Source: Bradyrhizobium manausense (GTDB lineage Bacteria > Pseudomonadota > Alphaproteobacteria > Rhizobiales > Xanthobacteraceae). Taken from it: a DNA stretch of 64,000 nt. Below the pieces are notes generated by a model. That model had not been told where the DNA came from. It worked only from the letters and a program-made list of their open reading frames with translations, and did not search any database. This document shows positions 7,596 to 15,120 of the stretch, piece after piece. The stretch spans positions 1-64,000 of the forward strand of contig NZ_JAFCKB010000018.1 of NCBI RefSeq assembly GCF_018130615.1, given 5' to 3'. Numbering within the stretch: position 1 is the first letter of the stretch; each line of letters opens with the position of its first letter. The position numbers were made by a program, and so were the translations under genes.

Positions 7596-8402
7596 ATGAC
7601 CTCGCAGAAACGCCGTTACCCCCTTCGTTATCCCTGGCTCGACCTGGACGTGGACGACCGTTCCGCGCCGGTCATTGCCGTGCGCGTCGATGCCGACGGG
7701 ACCAAGGGTGAGGTGCCCAAGCACAGCCATCGCAAGGGCCAGCTCGTGGTGTCGCTCGGAGGCGGCGTCACCACCAGCGTTCCCAATGGTCTGTGGATGG
7801 TGCCGCCGCATTGTGCGGTCTGGATTCCCTCCGGCATGCCGCACAGCAATCGCGCGACCGCGAATGCGCGGCTGTTCTTCGTTTACATCGAGGCGGAGCT
7901 GGTCGACTTGCCGGATCGCTGCTGCACCATGTCGATCTCGCCATTGCTGCGCGAGTTGATCGTCGAGCTGTCCGACGGCGCCCAGCATGACGAGGCGAGG
8001 CGGGAGCGCCTGATCGGCGTGCTGCTCGGCGAGCTGCCGCGCATGCCGATGCAGCAATTGCATCTGCCGCTGTCGGGCGAGCCGCGGTTGAAGCGCATCG
8101 CGGCGGCGCTGGCGGACAATCCGGCGGACCGCCGCACGCTGGCGGAATGGGCGGCACACGTCGCGCTCAGCGAGAGCAGTCTTGCGCGTCTCGTGGCGAA
8201 ACAGACGGGGCTGACCTTCGGACGCTGGCGCCAGCAACTGCATCTGATCGTCGCGATCCGCGAGCTCGCTGCGGGCGCGAGCGTGCAGCAGGTCTCCGCC
8301 GATCTCGGCTATGAATCGGTCACGGCCTTCATCACCATGTTCAAGAAGGCGCTGGGAAAGCCGCCGGCGAAATATCTGAGCAGTGTGGCTCAGGAGACGT
8401 AG
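7596..8402 (+). CDS. AraC family transcriptional regulator
   Basis: A 268-residue regulator. The N-terminal half is a cupin-like sensor domain (PKHSHRKGQLVVSLGGGV, then VPPHCAVWIPSGMPH) and the C-terminal 100 residues are the AraC double helix-turn-helix (LAEWAAHVALSESSLARLVAKQTGLTF, then VSADLGYESVTAFITMFKKALGKPPAKYL). This layout is typical of AraC-type regulators that sense small ligands. It is divergent from the carboxylesterase, with a shared 93-base promoter region, and is its probable regulator. The ligand is unknown. Confidence 0.95.
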   Translation: MTSQKRRYPLRYPWLDLDVDDRSAPVIAVRVDADGTKGEVPKHSHRKGQLVVSLGGGVTTSVPNGLWMVPPHCAVWIPSGMPHSNRATANARLFFVYIEAELVDLPDRCCTMSISPLLRELIVELSDGAQHDEARRERLIGVLLGELPRMPMQQLHLPLSGEPRLKRIAAALADNPADRRTLAEWAAHVALSESSLARLVAKQTGLTFGRWRQQLHLIVAIRELAAGASVQQVSADLGYESVTAFITMFKKALGKPPAKYLSSVAQET

Positions 8403-8677
8403 TCGCATGCAAATGTGGATGAGTCCGCAAGTCGGCCGAACTCTCTAGGGACATTGTGGAATTCGATTTGTCGCCGCCGCAGACGACGTTATCCGGGCGG
8501 GTCACATGGCGGAACTTACGCCGAACTGCTGCTTGCGTTTTCAGCCTCAATGGGTTCTAAGCCCGGCTGCTTCGTGGCCGAAAGGCCTGAACAGACGCGG
8601 GCCCCGCGCAGTTTTACCGCTTCCCGGACAAAGCACCGTCGCGGCTCGCGCGCATCCAATTCAGAGGAAATCCAGAC

Positions 8678-8974
8678 ATGGCGAAGATGACCAAGACCCA
8701 ATTGATCGATGCAATTGCGGAAGGCACGCAGCTTGCGAAGAACGACGTGAAGTCGGTCATCGAGTACATGGCGACGGTCGGTTACAAGGAGCTCAACGAG
8801 TCCGGTGAATTCGTTATTCCCGGTTTCGTGAAGATGTCGGTCGTCAACAAGCCGGCGACCGAGGCCCGCATGGGCGTCAATCCCTTCACCAAGGAGCCGA
8901 TGCAGTTTGCCGCGAAGCCGGCGAGCAAGTCGGTCAAGGCCTCGCCGCTGAAGGTGGCCAAGGACGCCGTCTGA
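8678..8974 (+). CDS. HU family DNA-binding protein
   Basis: A 98-residue HU/IHF-type nucleoid protein. It begins MAKMTKTQLIDAIAEGTQL and has the family's N-terminal helices followed by the beta-arm region (FVIPGFVKMSVVNKPATEARMGVNPFTKEPM), where canonical HU has RxxRxGRNPxTGE. The arm carries KPATEARMG in place of the usual RAARTGRNP, so this is a divergent member rather than a housekeeping HU. The tail is Lys/Ala-rich. It is monocistronic, with a 275-base leader region upstream and a strong terminator at 9034-9062. Confidence 0.93.
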   Translation: MAKMTKTQLIDAIAEGTQLAKNDVKSVIEYMATVGYKELNESGEFVIPGFVKMSVVNKPATEARMGVNPFTKEPMQFAAKPASKSVKASPLKVAKDAV

Positions 8975-9033
8975 TCCGGCCGTCGCGCGGTCCTGAGGCC
9001 GCGCAGGCCAGCGACACGGTCGGCAAAAAGGGG

Positions 9034-9062
9034 AAAACCCCGCCTGGGGGAAGCGGGGTTTT
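9034..9062 (+). terminator. Terminator of the HU-like gene
   Basis: AAAACCCCGC (9034-9043) and GCGGGGTTTT (9053-9062) form a perfect 10-bp stem around a 9-base loop, with a T run inside the 3' arm. It would work in both directions. Confidence 0.8.
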
Positions 9063-9161
9063 CTGATGGGGGTGAAGCCTGGGGGAAGCTTCATCTATTA
9101 AGACAAGCTAGCGCTGAAAAGGTTCACGCGCAGAGCGCAAATCATCGTCCGTTTCTCAAAA

Positions 9162-9194
9162 GAAAAACCCCGCGCTTGCGCACGGGGTTCTCTT
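9162..9194 (+). terminator. Second hairpin with terminator character
   Basis: AACCCCG (9167-9173) pairs with CGGGGTT (9183-9189) around GCGCTTGCG, followed by CTCTT. No coding gene ends just before it, so it may terminate a short transcript in this intergenic block or be a backup for the HU-like gene. Confidence 0.5.
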
Positions 9195-9338
9195 GCTGGC
9201 GGCGATGGGATTTCAGCGCCTGGCCGCCAGCGGTGCGTCTAACTTAAGGTTGAAAATCCAAAAAAGCAACAGCGCCGCGGTGACGGAGTATGTTCGTCCA
9301 TCGCGGCGCTGGCATATGACTGGGCGCTGAAATCCCCC
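9195..9338 (+). ncRNA. Candidate structured RNA locus
   Basis: A 144-base intergenic stretch with three linked features. First, a 9-bp stem GCTGGCGGC/GCCGCCAGC (9195-9203 with 9223-9231) whose loop carries GGGATTTCAGCGCC (9207-9220). Second, a 10-bp stem CAGCGCCGCG/CGCGGCGCTG (9270-9279 with 9302-9311) capped by an inner GACG/CGTC stem and the loop GAGTATGTT (9286-9294). Third, a tail GGCGCTGAAATCCC (9323-9336) exactly complementary to the first loop. The second and third features recur at 17293-17366 with stem changes on both sides. Transcription is not shown, and it could instead be a DNA-level repeat. Confidence 0.4.
9259..9337 (+). repeat. Hairpin repeat, copy 1
   Basis: About 79 bases: a CCAAAA box with GCAAC, a long hairpin with a GAGTATGTT loop, and a GGGCGCTGAAATCCCC tail. 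The same order of elements occurs inverted at 17293-17366. The flanks (CCAAAA, GGCGCTGAAATCCCC) and the loop are conserved, whereas the stem bases differ and stay paired. Confidence 0.65.
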
Positions 9339-9462
9339 AGCCTCCATAGGTCAGCGGCGCGCCGAAAAGGTTCAACGCGACATGAACAGGAAATCCGGTG
9401 CGTAGGGCTGGACTTTTTGTTCTCATTTTGTTCTAGTGAGTCATCCGCTTGGGAGGTGACTC

Positions 9463-9603
9463 ATGACTGTCGAGAAACAGCGCGAAGTGATCAGGCTCTG
9501 GAACCAGCTCAGGAAGGTGGAGGGCCCGGCCGCAGAAGAACTCCGCATCCAGATCCTGGAATGCTTCTCGGAGAAGGGCAGCGCCAAACGTGCGGCGGCT
9601 TGA
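9463..9603 (+). CDS. 46-residue hypothetical protein
   Basis: The ATG at 9463 has a strong ribosome binding site, GGGAGGTG at 9451-9458. The product is a small charged helical protein (EKQREVIRLWNQLRKVEGPAAEELRIQILECFSEKGSAKRAAA) with one Cys and a basic Ala-rich tail. It has no signal peptide or membrane span and is not recognised. The excellent initiation site and codon use support a real microprotein. Confidence 0.68.
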   Translation: MTVEKQREVIRLWNQLRKVEGPAAEELRIQILECFSEKGSAKRAAA

Positions 9604-9947
9604 GCGTTCTCGGCGTGAGGCGGCGAACGCATGACGGCGCGCCGCGTCATCGATCGTTTGGAAACGCGTCGCGCTGATCGACCGCGCAAGGGCAAGATGT
9701 CTGTGCCGCAAGTGCCGCCGCGAGCGCGATCGACAGCCGCATGTGAGGGCACGTCCATGCGCGCACTGCAAACCAATTGTTAGGAGTTGCTCCGCGCCGA
9801 TTTCGTCGATTCCGATTCGTTCCTTGAGAACGAAACGGCGGCGAAGCCTGAACAAATATGGTCGCGGAGCTGCGATAGGCCCGCGCGTCACCGGCTCGAC
9901 GCTTCCAGCGCCGCGCGCTATCGTCGCGCGTGACGGCGGGCGCATCC
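9604..9947. other. Intergenic, no convincing gene
   Basis: 344 bases between the 46-residue gene and the GrlR-like gene. A frame of about 50 residues from the ATG at 9631 is Arg-rich and without family resemblance, and it is not called. No strong hairpin or promoter was recognised. Confidence 0.5.
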
Positions 9948-10301
9948 ATGAAGAACGGGCTCTACTCGATCCACATCCACATGCTCGACGGCGTGAAGGG
10001 CCGCGACAGCGGCGTGTTGATCCTGCGCGATGGCGTGCTGCTCGGCGGCGGACCATACTTCTGGTCACGCGGGTCCTACACGGTCGGCGATGGCACCTGG
10101 AAGGGCGAGCTTGCCACCAACCAGCATTCGCCGTTCGCCGATCCACTTGTGAGGCCGCTGTTCGCCGGCACCGAAGCGACCAGCGGCTTCTCCGGCACGT
10201 TCAGCGGGGAGGGGGCCGAGGTGTACGGCACCGTGCTGGTCGCGGGCCATCGCAGCCTCGGCTTTCGCGCTTCGTTGAAGTGGCTGGCTGCTGAAGCCTG
10301 A
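9948..10301 (+). CDS. GrlR-like regulatory domain protein
   Basis: A 117-residue protein (MKNGLYSIHIHMLDGVKGRDSG, then GVLILRDGVLLGGGPYFW) resembling the GrlR fold family, small beta-barrel proteins first described as negative regulators of a type III secretion locus. Rhizobial relatives are widespread and mostly unstudied. The glycine-rich strand pattern (YTVGDGTWKGEL, then FSGTFSGEGAEVYGTVLVAG) fits. The ATG at 9948 is chosen over the GTG at 9930 because it begins at the domain; neither has a strong ribosome binding site. No type III secretion genes are in the window, so that role is not implied. Confidence 0.75.
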   Translation: MKNGLYSIHIHMLDGVKGRDSGVLILRDGVLLGGGPYFWSRGSYTVGDGTWKGELATNQHSPFADPLVRPLFAGTEATSGFSGTFSGEGAEVYGTVLVAGHRSLGFRASLKWLAAEA

Positions 10302-10324
10302 GGCAACCGGCGCAACTCTCGTTT

Positions 10325-10374
10325 GAGCATGATCGTTTCGGAAAGCCGCGGCCCGCTTTTTTCGGATCATGCTC
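10325..10374. repeat. Interspersed palindrome (GAGCATGATC type)
   Basis: GAGCATGATC (10325-10334) and GATCATGCTC (10365-10374) are inverted, with imperfectly paired inner arms around GCCGCGGCCCGC. Palindromes of this GAGCATGATC-TTTCGGAAA type are known to recur throughout Rhizobiales genomes. This one follows the GrlR-like gene by 23 bases and may also act as a terminator. Confidence 0.6.
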
Positions 10375-10508
10375 CCTAACGAAAGCTTGCGGGGATCGCG
10401 ATAACCCTATTCGGTTAGGTTAAAAGCCCAATCGCGTTGCGCTTGCGGCGCGTTGGGATAGGTGTCTGGCAACGACAACAAGAAAACCGTTTTTTGCCAA
10501 GCACCATT

Positions 10509-10706
10509 ATGACCCCGTTTTTAGCACCGTCATTTTATCAGGGCGACCGCCAGACCTATCGCCGCGTCGCTCTCGTCGGGACGCTGTTCTGTCTCGCCTT
10601 CGTGGTGATCAGCTTTTCGCTGCGGCCGCAGCTCGAGGACACCCGCGTCGCGGTCAAGGCGGACCGGCTGGTCCGCACCGCAGGCCAGCCGCCGCACGCG
10701 AACTAG
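10509..10706 (+). CDS. Small single-span membrane protein
   Basis: A 65-residue protein: soluble N-terminus with basic residues (FYQGDRQTYRRVA), one clear transmembrane segment (LVGTLFCLAFVVISFSL), then a hydrophilic tail (EDTRVAVKADRLVRTAGQPP). It begins at the ATG at 10509; in-frame codons upstream give no sensible N-terminus. The stop is one base from the 3' end of the convergent microprotein gene. Not recognised; probably an inner-membrane protein. Confidence 0.72.
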   Translation: MTPFLAPSFYQGDRQTYRRVALVGTLFCLAFVVISFSLRPQLEDTRVAVKADRLVRTAGQPPHAN

Positions 10707-10707
10707 A

Positions 10708-10833
10708 CTAGCGTTTGCCGCCATAGAGCTCGTCGTCGGTGGAATCCCGAGGGCATGCGACACCGCTTGTCGCAAGCGCCACGAAGCCGGCATAGCCGGA
10801 CAAATTAAGCAAAACTTCGAGCCAGGCGGGCAT
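10708..10833 (-). CDS. 41-residue hypothetical microprotein
   Basis: Read from the ATG at 10833 on the minus strand, with GAGGAGG six bases upstream. The product starts MPAWLEVLLNLSGYAGFVALA, which could be a short membrane-associating or signal-like segment, and ends CPRDSTDDELYGGKR. The strong ribosome binding site is the main evidence. It is convergent with, and one base from, the membrane protein gene at 10509. Confidence 0.5.
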   Translation of the reverse strand: MPAWLEVLLNLSGYAGFVALATSGVACPRDSTDDELYGGKR

Positions 10834-10910
10834 GGCAGGCCTCCTCGTGCGGAAGACCACCTCAACGTGTGTGCGCAATCCTTGTTCCGCGCTCGCTGAA
10901 GAAACGCTGC

Positions 10911-11141
10911 TCAGAGCGGCGAGGTGGGATCGAGCCGCCGGCCCAGCGTTGCAACCGATTCCGACGAGGGCGAGTCCTTGAGGAACTCGGCTATGGCGCG
11001 GGCGAGCTCGCCATCACTCATCGGCGTTGACGGCGGGCGGAGCGCGCCGACGCCGAAATTGCGGACGATCTCGTCGAAATGCTGTGCATTGTTTTTGGGA
11101 ACAAGCTTGCGGATGCGCGCCAGCAAAGCGGATATCGGCAT
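10911..11141 (-). CDS. Small soluble hypothetical protein
   Basis: A 76-residue soluble protein (MPISALLARIRKLVPKNNAQHFDEIVRNFG, then MSDGELARAIAEFLKDSPSSE). It begins at the ATG at 11141, where AGGAGG lies four bases upstream. The open frame continues far upstream but only as low-complexity translation, so the longer reading is rejected. No domain is recognised. It is divergent from the Gly/Tyr-rich protein gene at 11424 across a 282-base region that contains an imperfect hairpin near 11216-11245. Confidence 0.75.
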   Translation of the reverse strand: MPISALLARIRKLVPKNNAQHFDEIVRNFGVGALRPPSTPMSDGELARAIAEFLKDSPSSESVATLGRRLDPTSPL

Positions 11142-11423
11142 CGTTCCTCCTCGACCTCCGCCCCCCGTTGGCAGCGATCCATGTGTGCTGCCATTTTTTG
11201 TCGTTGAAACTGAAAACCCCGCCAGCACCGCGGAGATGCTGACGGGGTCTTCGTGCTGTTGCCTCGACCCGGATGGCGGAGGCTCCCGCACTTGCAGGGC
11301 CAATCCCCCGGCCTGGATATTGTTCCCTTCGGCTCGATATTTTTTTGGCGCAGTTCGGTTCCACGAGGCGCGAACCATCACGTGCGGTCCGCGTTGTCTC
11401 CGCGAGATGCGAAGGAGGAGATC

Positions 11424-11708
11424 ATGAGGAAGACACTCGCAGTTCTGGCCACCGTCGCCGCCGTCGGCGTGACCGCTGTTGCGGCGCCGGCACCTGCTCA
11501 GGCGCGAGGCATCGGTCCGGGTCTGGCATTCGGTCTCGCCGCCGGTGCAATCACCGCGGGCGCAGTCGCCGCATCCCATCCGTATGGCTACGGCTATTAT
11601 GGTCCGGGCTACGGCTATTACGACGGCCCGGCCTATTATGGCCCTGGCCCGTATGCCTATTATGGTGGACCGTACTATCGGCACCACCGCTACTATCGTC
11701 ACTGGTAG
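11424..11708 (+). CDS. Gly/Tyr-rich secreted protein
   Basis: A 94-residue protein with a signal peptide (MRKTLAVLATVAAVGVTAVAAPAPAQA), a short hydrophobic glycine/alanine stretch (GPGLAFGLAAGAITAGAVAA) and a C-terminal half made of Gly-Tyr-Tyr repeats (YGYGYYGPGYGYY and YYGPGPYAYYGGPYY) ending in His/Tyr-rich RHHRYYRHW. Such Gly/Tyr-rich envelope proteins are common and mostly uncharacterised in Bradyrhizobium. The start is fixed by AAGGAGGAG just upstream of 11424. A strong terminator at 11724-11753 makes it monocistronic. Confidence 0.85.
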   Translation: MRKTLAVLATVAAVGVTAVAAPAPAQARGIGPGLAFGLAAGAITAGAVAASHPYGYGYYGPGYGYYDGPAYYGPGPYAYYGGPYYRHHRYYRHW

Positions 11709-11723
11709 CAGCTGATGAATCGA

Positions 11724-11753
11724 AAAGCCCGGAGCAGTGCTCCGGGCTTTTTT
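11724..11753 (+). terminator. Strong rho-independent terminator
   Basis: AAAGCCCGGAGCA and TGCTCCGGGCTTT form a perfect 13-bp stem, with T residues continuing to 11753. It ends the Gly/Tyr-rich gene and may also serve the convergent gene whose stop is at 11781. Confidence 0.9.
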
Positions 11754-11780
11754 CGTGCGCATAAACGCCTGCGCGATGTC

Positions 11781-11945
11781 TTACGGCCAGAGCGAGGGCC
11801 GCTCCGCCTTGCGCGCGTTCTCGAGCGTCGACACAAAATATTCCTCGCGCTCGCGCTTGAACTTTTCCTGGGTGGCACGGAAGGCGGCGACACGGGCGGC
11901 AATCTCTTCGCGTTCGCGAATCTTGCGTTGTTCGTCTTCGGTCAT
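11781..11945 (-). CDS. 54-residue charged coiled-coil-like protein
   Basis: From the ATG at 11945 the product is highly charged and helical: MTEDEQRKIREREEIAARVAA, then TQEKFKREREEYFVSTLENARK. It has no signal peptide or membrane span. A GGGGA stretch lies upstream on the minus strand. The open frame extends upstream to 12176, but that part lacks protein-like character. It is convergent with the Gly/Tyr-rich gene. The family is unknown; a small coiled coil is the best description. Confidence 0.68.
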   Translation of the reverse strand: MTEDEQRKIREREEIAARVAAFRATQEKFKREREEYFVSTLENARKAERPSLWP

Positions 11946-12215
11946 GTCAAAATCCCCACTACACCTGAGTATGTGTGCACTTGTGAACTCAAGCGCTGCC
12001 GCCGCAATCACGTTGAGTCGCGTCAACACATGCATTGGCGCTTCTGATTGGGGCGTCAATGGGGAAGAGGCATTGCAGGATTGTGATAAGCGATGATCGG
12101 AAAAAATTGCCGCCCCATGACAGCGCACGACTTGCGCAGCGGTGGATAAGAACGTCAACAATCTTGTCGCTTGCACATCTTGCAGCTAGCGCGGCAGCAA
12201 ATCAGGAGGCGGCGA

Positions 12216-12977
12216 GTGATTGCATCGGACCTTCAGAGCGGTGTCGAACGGCTCGGCGATATGATCGCGCGCGCCAAGATCATCGTGCCGTTCACCGGCG
12301 CCGGCATCTCGACCGAGTGCGGCATCCCGGACTTCCGCTCGCCGGGTGGAATTTGGACTCGCAACCGTCCGATCCAGTTCGAGGAGTTCGTCGCAAGCCA
12401 GTCAGCGCGCGATGAATCCTGGCGACGGCGTTTTGCGATGGAAGAGGTCTTCGCCGCAGCGAAGCCCGGCCGCGGTCATCGCGCACTCGCCGCACTCCAT
12501 CGCGCCGGCAAGATTCCCGCGGTCATCACCCAGAACATCGACAATCTGCACCAGGCCTCCGGCTTCGCCCCCGATCGCGTGATTGAACTTCACGGCAACA
12601 CCACTTACGCGCGCTGCATCGGATGCGGGCAGGCTTACCCACTCGACTGGGTGAAGCGCCGGTTTGAGCAGGACGGCGCCGCGCCCGACTGCACCGCATG
12701 CGACGAGCCGGTAAAAACCGCAACGATCTCATTCGGTCAGGCGATGCCGGAGGATGAAATGCAACGGGCGACCGAGCTGTCGCAGGCCTGCGATCTCTTC
12801 ATCGCGATCGGTTCCTCGCTCGTGGTGTGGCCGGCGGCAGGCTTTCCGATGATGGCGGAGAACGCCGGTGCACGTTTGGTGATCATCAATCGCGAGCCGA
12901 CCGAGCAGGACGATATTGCTGATCTCGTCATCCGCCATGACATCGGCGAAACGCTCGGACCCTTTGTCGGCAATTAA
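12216..12977 (+). CDS. SIR2 family NAD-dependent protein deacylase
   Basis: A 253-residue sirtuin. It has the NAD-binding GAGIS motif followed by GIPDFRSPGGIW, the TQNIDNLH motif, the catalytic His in ELHGNTT, and a zinc-ribbon with CIGC and CTAC pairs, then FGQAMP and GSSLVVWPAAGFP. It removes acyl groups from protein lysines using NAD. The GTG at 12216 is chosen because AGGAGG lies six bases upstream; an in-frame TTG at 12171 is weaker. Length and motif order are normal. It stands alone; the downstream cold-shock gene is separated by a promoter-sized gap. Confidence 0.94.
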   Translation: MIASDLQSGVERLGDMIARAKIIVPFTGAGISTECGIPDFRSPGGIWTRNRPIQFEEFVASQSARDESWRRRFAMEEVFAAAKPGRGHRALAALHRAGKIPAVITQNIDNLHQASGFAPDRVIELHGNTTYARCIGCGQAYPLDWVKRRFEQDGAAPDCTACDEPVKTATISFGQAMPEDEMQRATELSQACDLFIAIGSSLVVWPAAGFPMMAENAGARLVIINREPTEQDDIADLVIRHDIGETLGPFVGN

Positions 12978-13176
12978 GGCGTTAGTTTGATTCGCGGCTG
13001 TGCAAGCTGTTCATAGGTTCCGGCGAATCTCTTTTTTATCTATGCGTCGCAACCGGGAGTGTTATCTTTTGAGTCGAAAGATTCGCGTCGCGTCGAAGTG
13101 AGAAGATTCTCTTAAGACGCGTGATTCGAGCACCGCCAATGTGGCGGGTTGCATGAAAGTTGTGGGGTCCGGGGTT

Positions 13177-13809
13177 ATGGGGTCGTCGGACGGATTTGAG
13201 TCCAAGAAGCTGGGAGTTCCCGCGTCGGGCGAGCACAGCGCCGGTCGCGACAATACGCTCAGTCCCTTCACCGGGTTAGGTGAGGGGAGTGCCAACCTCG
13301 TCGAGGTCCACGGCGTCATCAAATGGTTCGACGCTTCAAAGGGCTACGGCTTCATCGTACCTGACAATGGCTGGCCCGACGTGCTCCTGCACGTTACCGT
13401 GCTTAGGCGCGACGGCTTCCAGACCGCCTACGAGGGCGCCCGCATCGTCGTCGAGTGCATCCAGCGCGCCAAGGGATACCAAGCCTTCCGCGTGGTCTCG
13501 ATGGACGAGTCGACCGCGATCCATCCCGCGCAGATGCTGCCGCCGCGCACCCACGTCACGGTGACGGCGACCAGCGGGCTCGAGCGGGCGCAGGTCAAAT
13601 GGTTCAACCGGCTGCGCGGCTTCGGCTTCCTGACTTGCGGGGAAGGTACCCCCGACATCTTCGTGCACATGGAGACGCTGCGTCGCTTCGGCATGACCGA
13701 GCTGCGGCCAGGCCAATATGTGCTGGTCCGCTTCGGGCCGGGCTCCAAGGGCATGATGGCCGCCGAGATCCATCCGGAGACCGGTTCACCGGGCCTGCAG
13801 TCGCATTAG
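13177..13809 (+). CDS. Protein with two cold-shock domains
   Basis: A protein of about 210 residues with two cold-shock domains. The first has VIKWFDASKGYGFIVPDNG and DVLLHVTVL; the second has QVKWFNRLRGFGFLTCGEG and DIFVHMETL. These are the RNP1- and RNP2-like nucleic-acid-binding strands. Two-domain proteins of this size are typical of alphaproteobacteria and are thought to act as RNA chaperones. The N-terminal 45 residues are Ser/Gly-rich and disordered. The ATG at 13177 is preferred, with an ATG at 13153 and a GTG at 13141 as alternatives. A very strong terminator follows at 13836. Confidence 0.9.
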   Translation: MGSSDGFESKKLGVPASGEHSAGRDNTLSPFTGLGEGSANLVEVHGVIKWFDASKGYGFIVPDNGWPDVLLHVTVLRRDGFQTAYEGARIVVECIQRAKGYQAFRVVSMDESTAIHPAQMLPPRTHVTVTATSGLERAQVKWFNRLRGFGFLTCGEGTPDIFVHMETLRRFGMTELRPGQYVLVRFGPGSKGMMAAEIHPETGSPGLQSH

Positions 13810-13835
13810 CGGCTTCAAATTTCCGTATTCCCGAG

Positions 13836-13874
13836 CAGAAGCGCGCGGCCAGGGTCGCGCGCTTCTGGCTTTTG
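13836..13874 (+). terminator. Strong terminator of the cold-shock gene
   Basis: CAGAAGCGCGCG (13836-13847) and CGCGCGCTTCTG (13856-13867) form a perfect 12-bp stem with an 8-base loop, followed by GCTTTTG. Confidence 0.75.
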
Positions 13875-13973
13875 CGATGGTGGCCGCGTAAGGATGGCGC
13901 GGTCCGCGGCCGTTGGCCCGGTCCCTGCCGTTCCGAGTTTTCCATTCCGCGAGTCCTGCCGAGTTTCCCGCCC

Positions 13974-14459
13974 ATGAGCTTTGATCGAAAGGCCGCCTGG
14001 TCCCGTGCCCAGGGCTGGCTTGCCGCAATTCTCGTCGTTGTCGGCTTCGCCGTTGCCGGCGTGCCTGTTCATGCCGCCAGCTTCCAGCCGCTCGAGATCG
14101 TCACCAAGAACGGCGTGCAGGTGTTCTCGGTGGAGATGGCGACCACGGAGGAGGAGAAGCAGACCGGGCTGATGTACCGCAAGGAGTTGGCGGACGGCAA
14201 AGGCATGCTGTTCGACTTCAATCCCGAGCAGGAAGTGTCGATGTGGATGAAGAATACCTATGTCTCGCTCGACATGATCTTCATTCGTGCTGACGGCCGC
14301 ATCCTGCGCATCGCCGAAAATACCGAGCCGCTCTCGACCAAGATTATCTCGTCCAAGGGGCCTGCCCGGGCCGTCCTGGAGGTGGTGGCGGGAACAGCGC
14401 AGAAATACGGCATCCGTCCCGGCGACCGCGTCGGTCACCCCCTGTTCGGCAGCAAGTAG
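13974..14459 (+). CDS. DUF192 family secreted protein
   Basis: A 161-residue protein with an N-terminal signal peptide or anchor (GWLAAILVVVGFAVAGVPVHAA) followed by a DUF192 domain: VEMATTEEEKQTGLMYRKEL, then GMLFDFNPEQEVSMWMKNTYVSLDMIFI, and the C-terminal VLEVVAGTAQKYGIRPGDRV. These are the family's signature blocks. Members are small periplasmic or extracellular proteins without an established biochemical function. The ATG at 13974 gives the signal peptide. tRNA-Pro follows 112 bases downstream. Confidence 0.9.
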   Translation: MSFDRKAAWSRAQGWLAAILVVVGFAVAGVPVHAASFQPLEIVTKNGVQVFSVEMATTEEEKQTGLMYRKELADGKGMLFDFNPEQEVSMWMKNTYVSLDMIFIRADGRILRIAENTEPLSTKIISSKGPARAVLEVVAGTAQKYGIRPGDRVGHPLFGSK

Positions 14460-14571
14460 GTCCTGACGGTGCGGCCAAGGCCGCCGTCGTTGGCCGCCGG
14501 GAGAGCTTGCTGGCCCTTACTAAGCTTGCTGGCGCTTGGGGAAGCGTGTATCGACGGGGCCGGTTGGATAT

Positions 14572-14648
14572 CGGGGTATAGCGCAGCCTGGTAGCGCGGC
14601 AGTTTTGGGTACTGCAGGTCGTTGGTTCGAATCCAGCTGCCCCGACCA
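14572..14648 (+). tRNA. tRNA-Pro (anticodon TGG)
   Basis: A 77-base tRNA. The acceptor arms CGGGGTA and TGCCCCG pair with one G-U, the anticodon stem GCAGT/ACTGC encloses the loop TTTGGGT with anticodon TGG, the T loop is GTTCGAATC, and the 3' end is ACCA, so CCA is encoded. Confidence 0.95.
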
Positions 14649-14910
14649 ATATCTTCAAAGGCTTACAAGCCAGGCCTCAAAGTCGACTCTTCCCGGATTT
14701 TCGGATTGGGACGGTCAGGTGAGCGGGCGCCCCCTGTCCGGCCCCTTACGTATTGGGTGACGGTGACACGCCGCGGATGCCTGAGGGGTTTGTGTCGAAG
14801 CCGACAAGGACGGCTGGCGGTATTACGGGCCAAGAATTTCAACTGTTTGTGGCCTATGTTACAGACGGCGTCGCTGAAACCGCGCACTCTCCCAGGTGGA
14901 GGGCATGGGG

Positions 14911-15120
14911 ATGCGGAAGTCAGTCGCGTTATCGCTCGGCGAGCAACGCCTTAAATCGATTGATCAGATCAAGCGACGCCTCGCGGCCATCGAGGACATG
15001 CAGCAACGACTTGCTGCTTATCTGCCGGTTCCGGAAAACAGCGTCCCGGCACCGCGCACGTTGCAACGGCCTCGCGATGGAAGCCGCCATGGCTTGAACG
15101 GTCGCTCGCCGGCTCCATAA
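14911..15120 (+). CDS. Doubtful small helical protein
   Basis: A 69-residue frame from the ATG at 14911, with GGAGG eight bases upstream. The first half looks like a helical protein (LGEQRLKSIDQIKRRLAAIEDMQQRLAAYLP); the last third is Arg/Pro-rich and could be out-of-frame read-through of a decayed gene. It lies in the gene-poor tract after tRNA-Pro. No family is recognised. Confidence 0.3.
   Translation: MRKSVALSLGEQRLKSIDQIKRRLAAIEDMQQRLAAYLPVPENSVPAPRTLQRPRDGSRHGLNGRSPAP

Noticed and set aside
9631-9783. Arg-rich frame of about 50 residues after the small gene at 9463.
   Set aside because: Weak ribosome binding site, no protein-like pattern and no family similarity.
14620-14660. tRNA-Pro 3' end as an attachment site with a flanking copy.
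   Set aside because: No second copy of GCTGCCCCGACCA was found in the window and no integrase gene is nearby.
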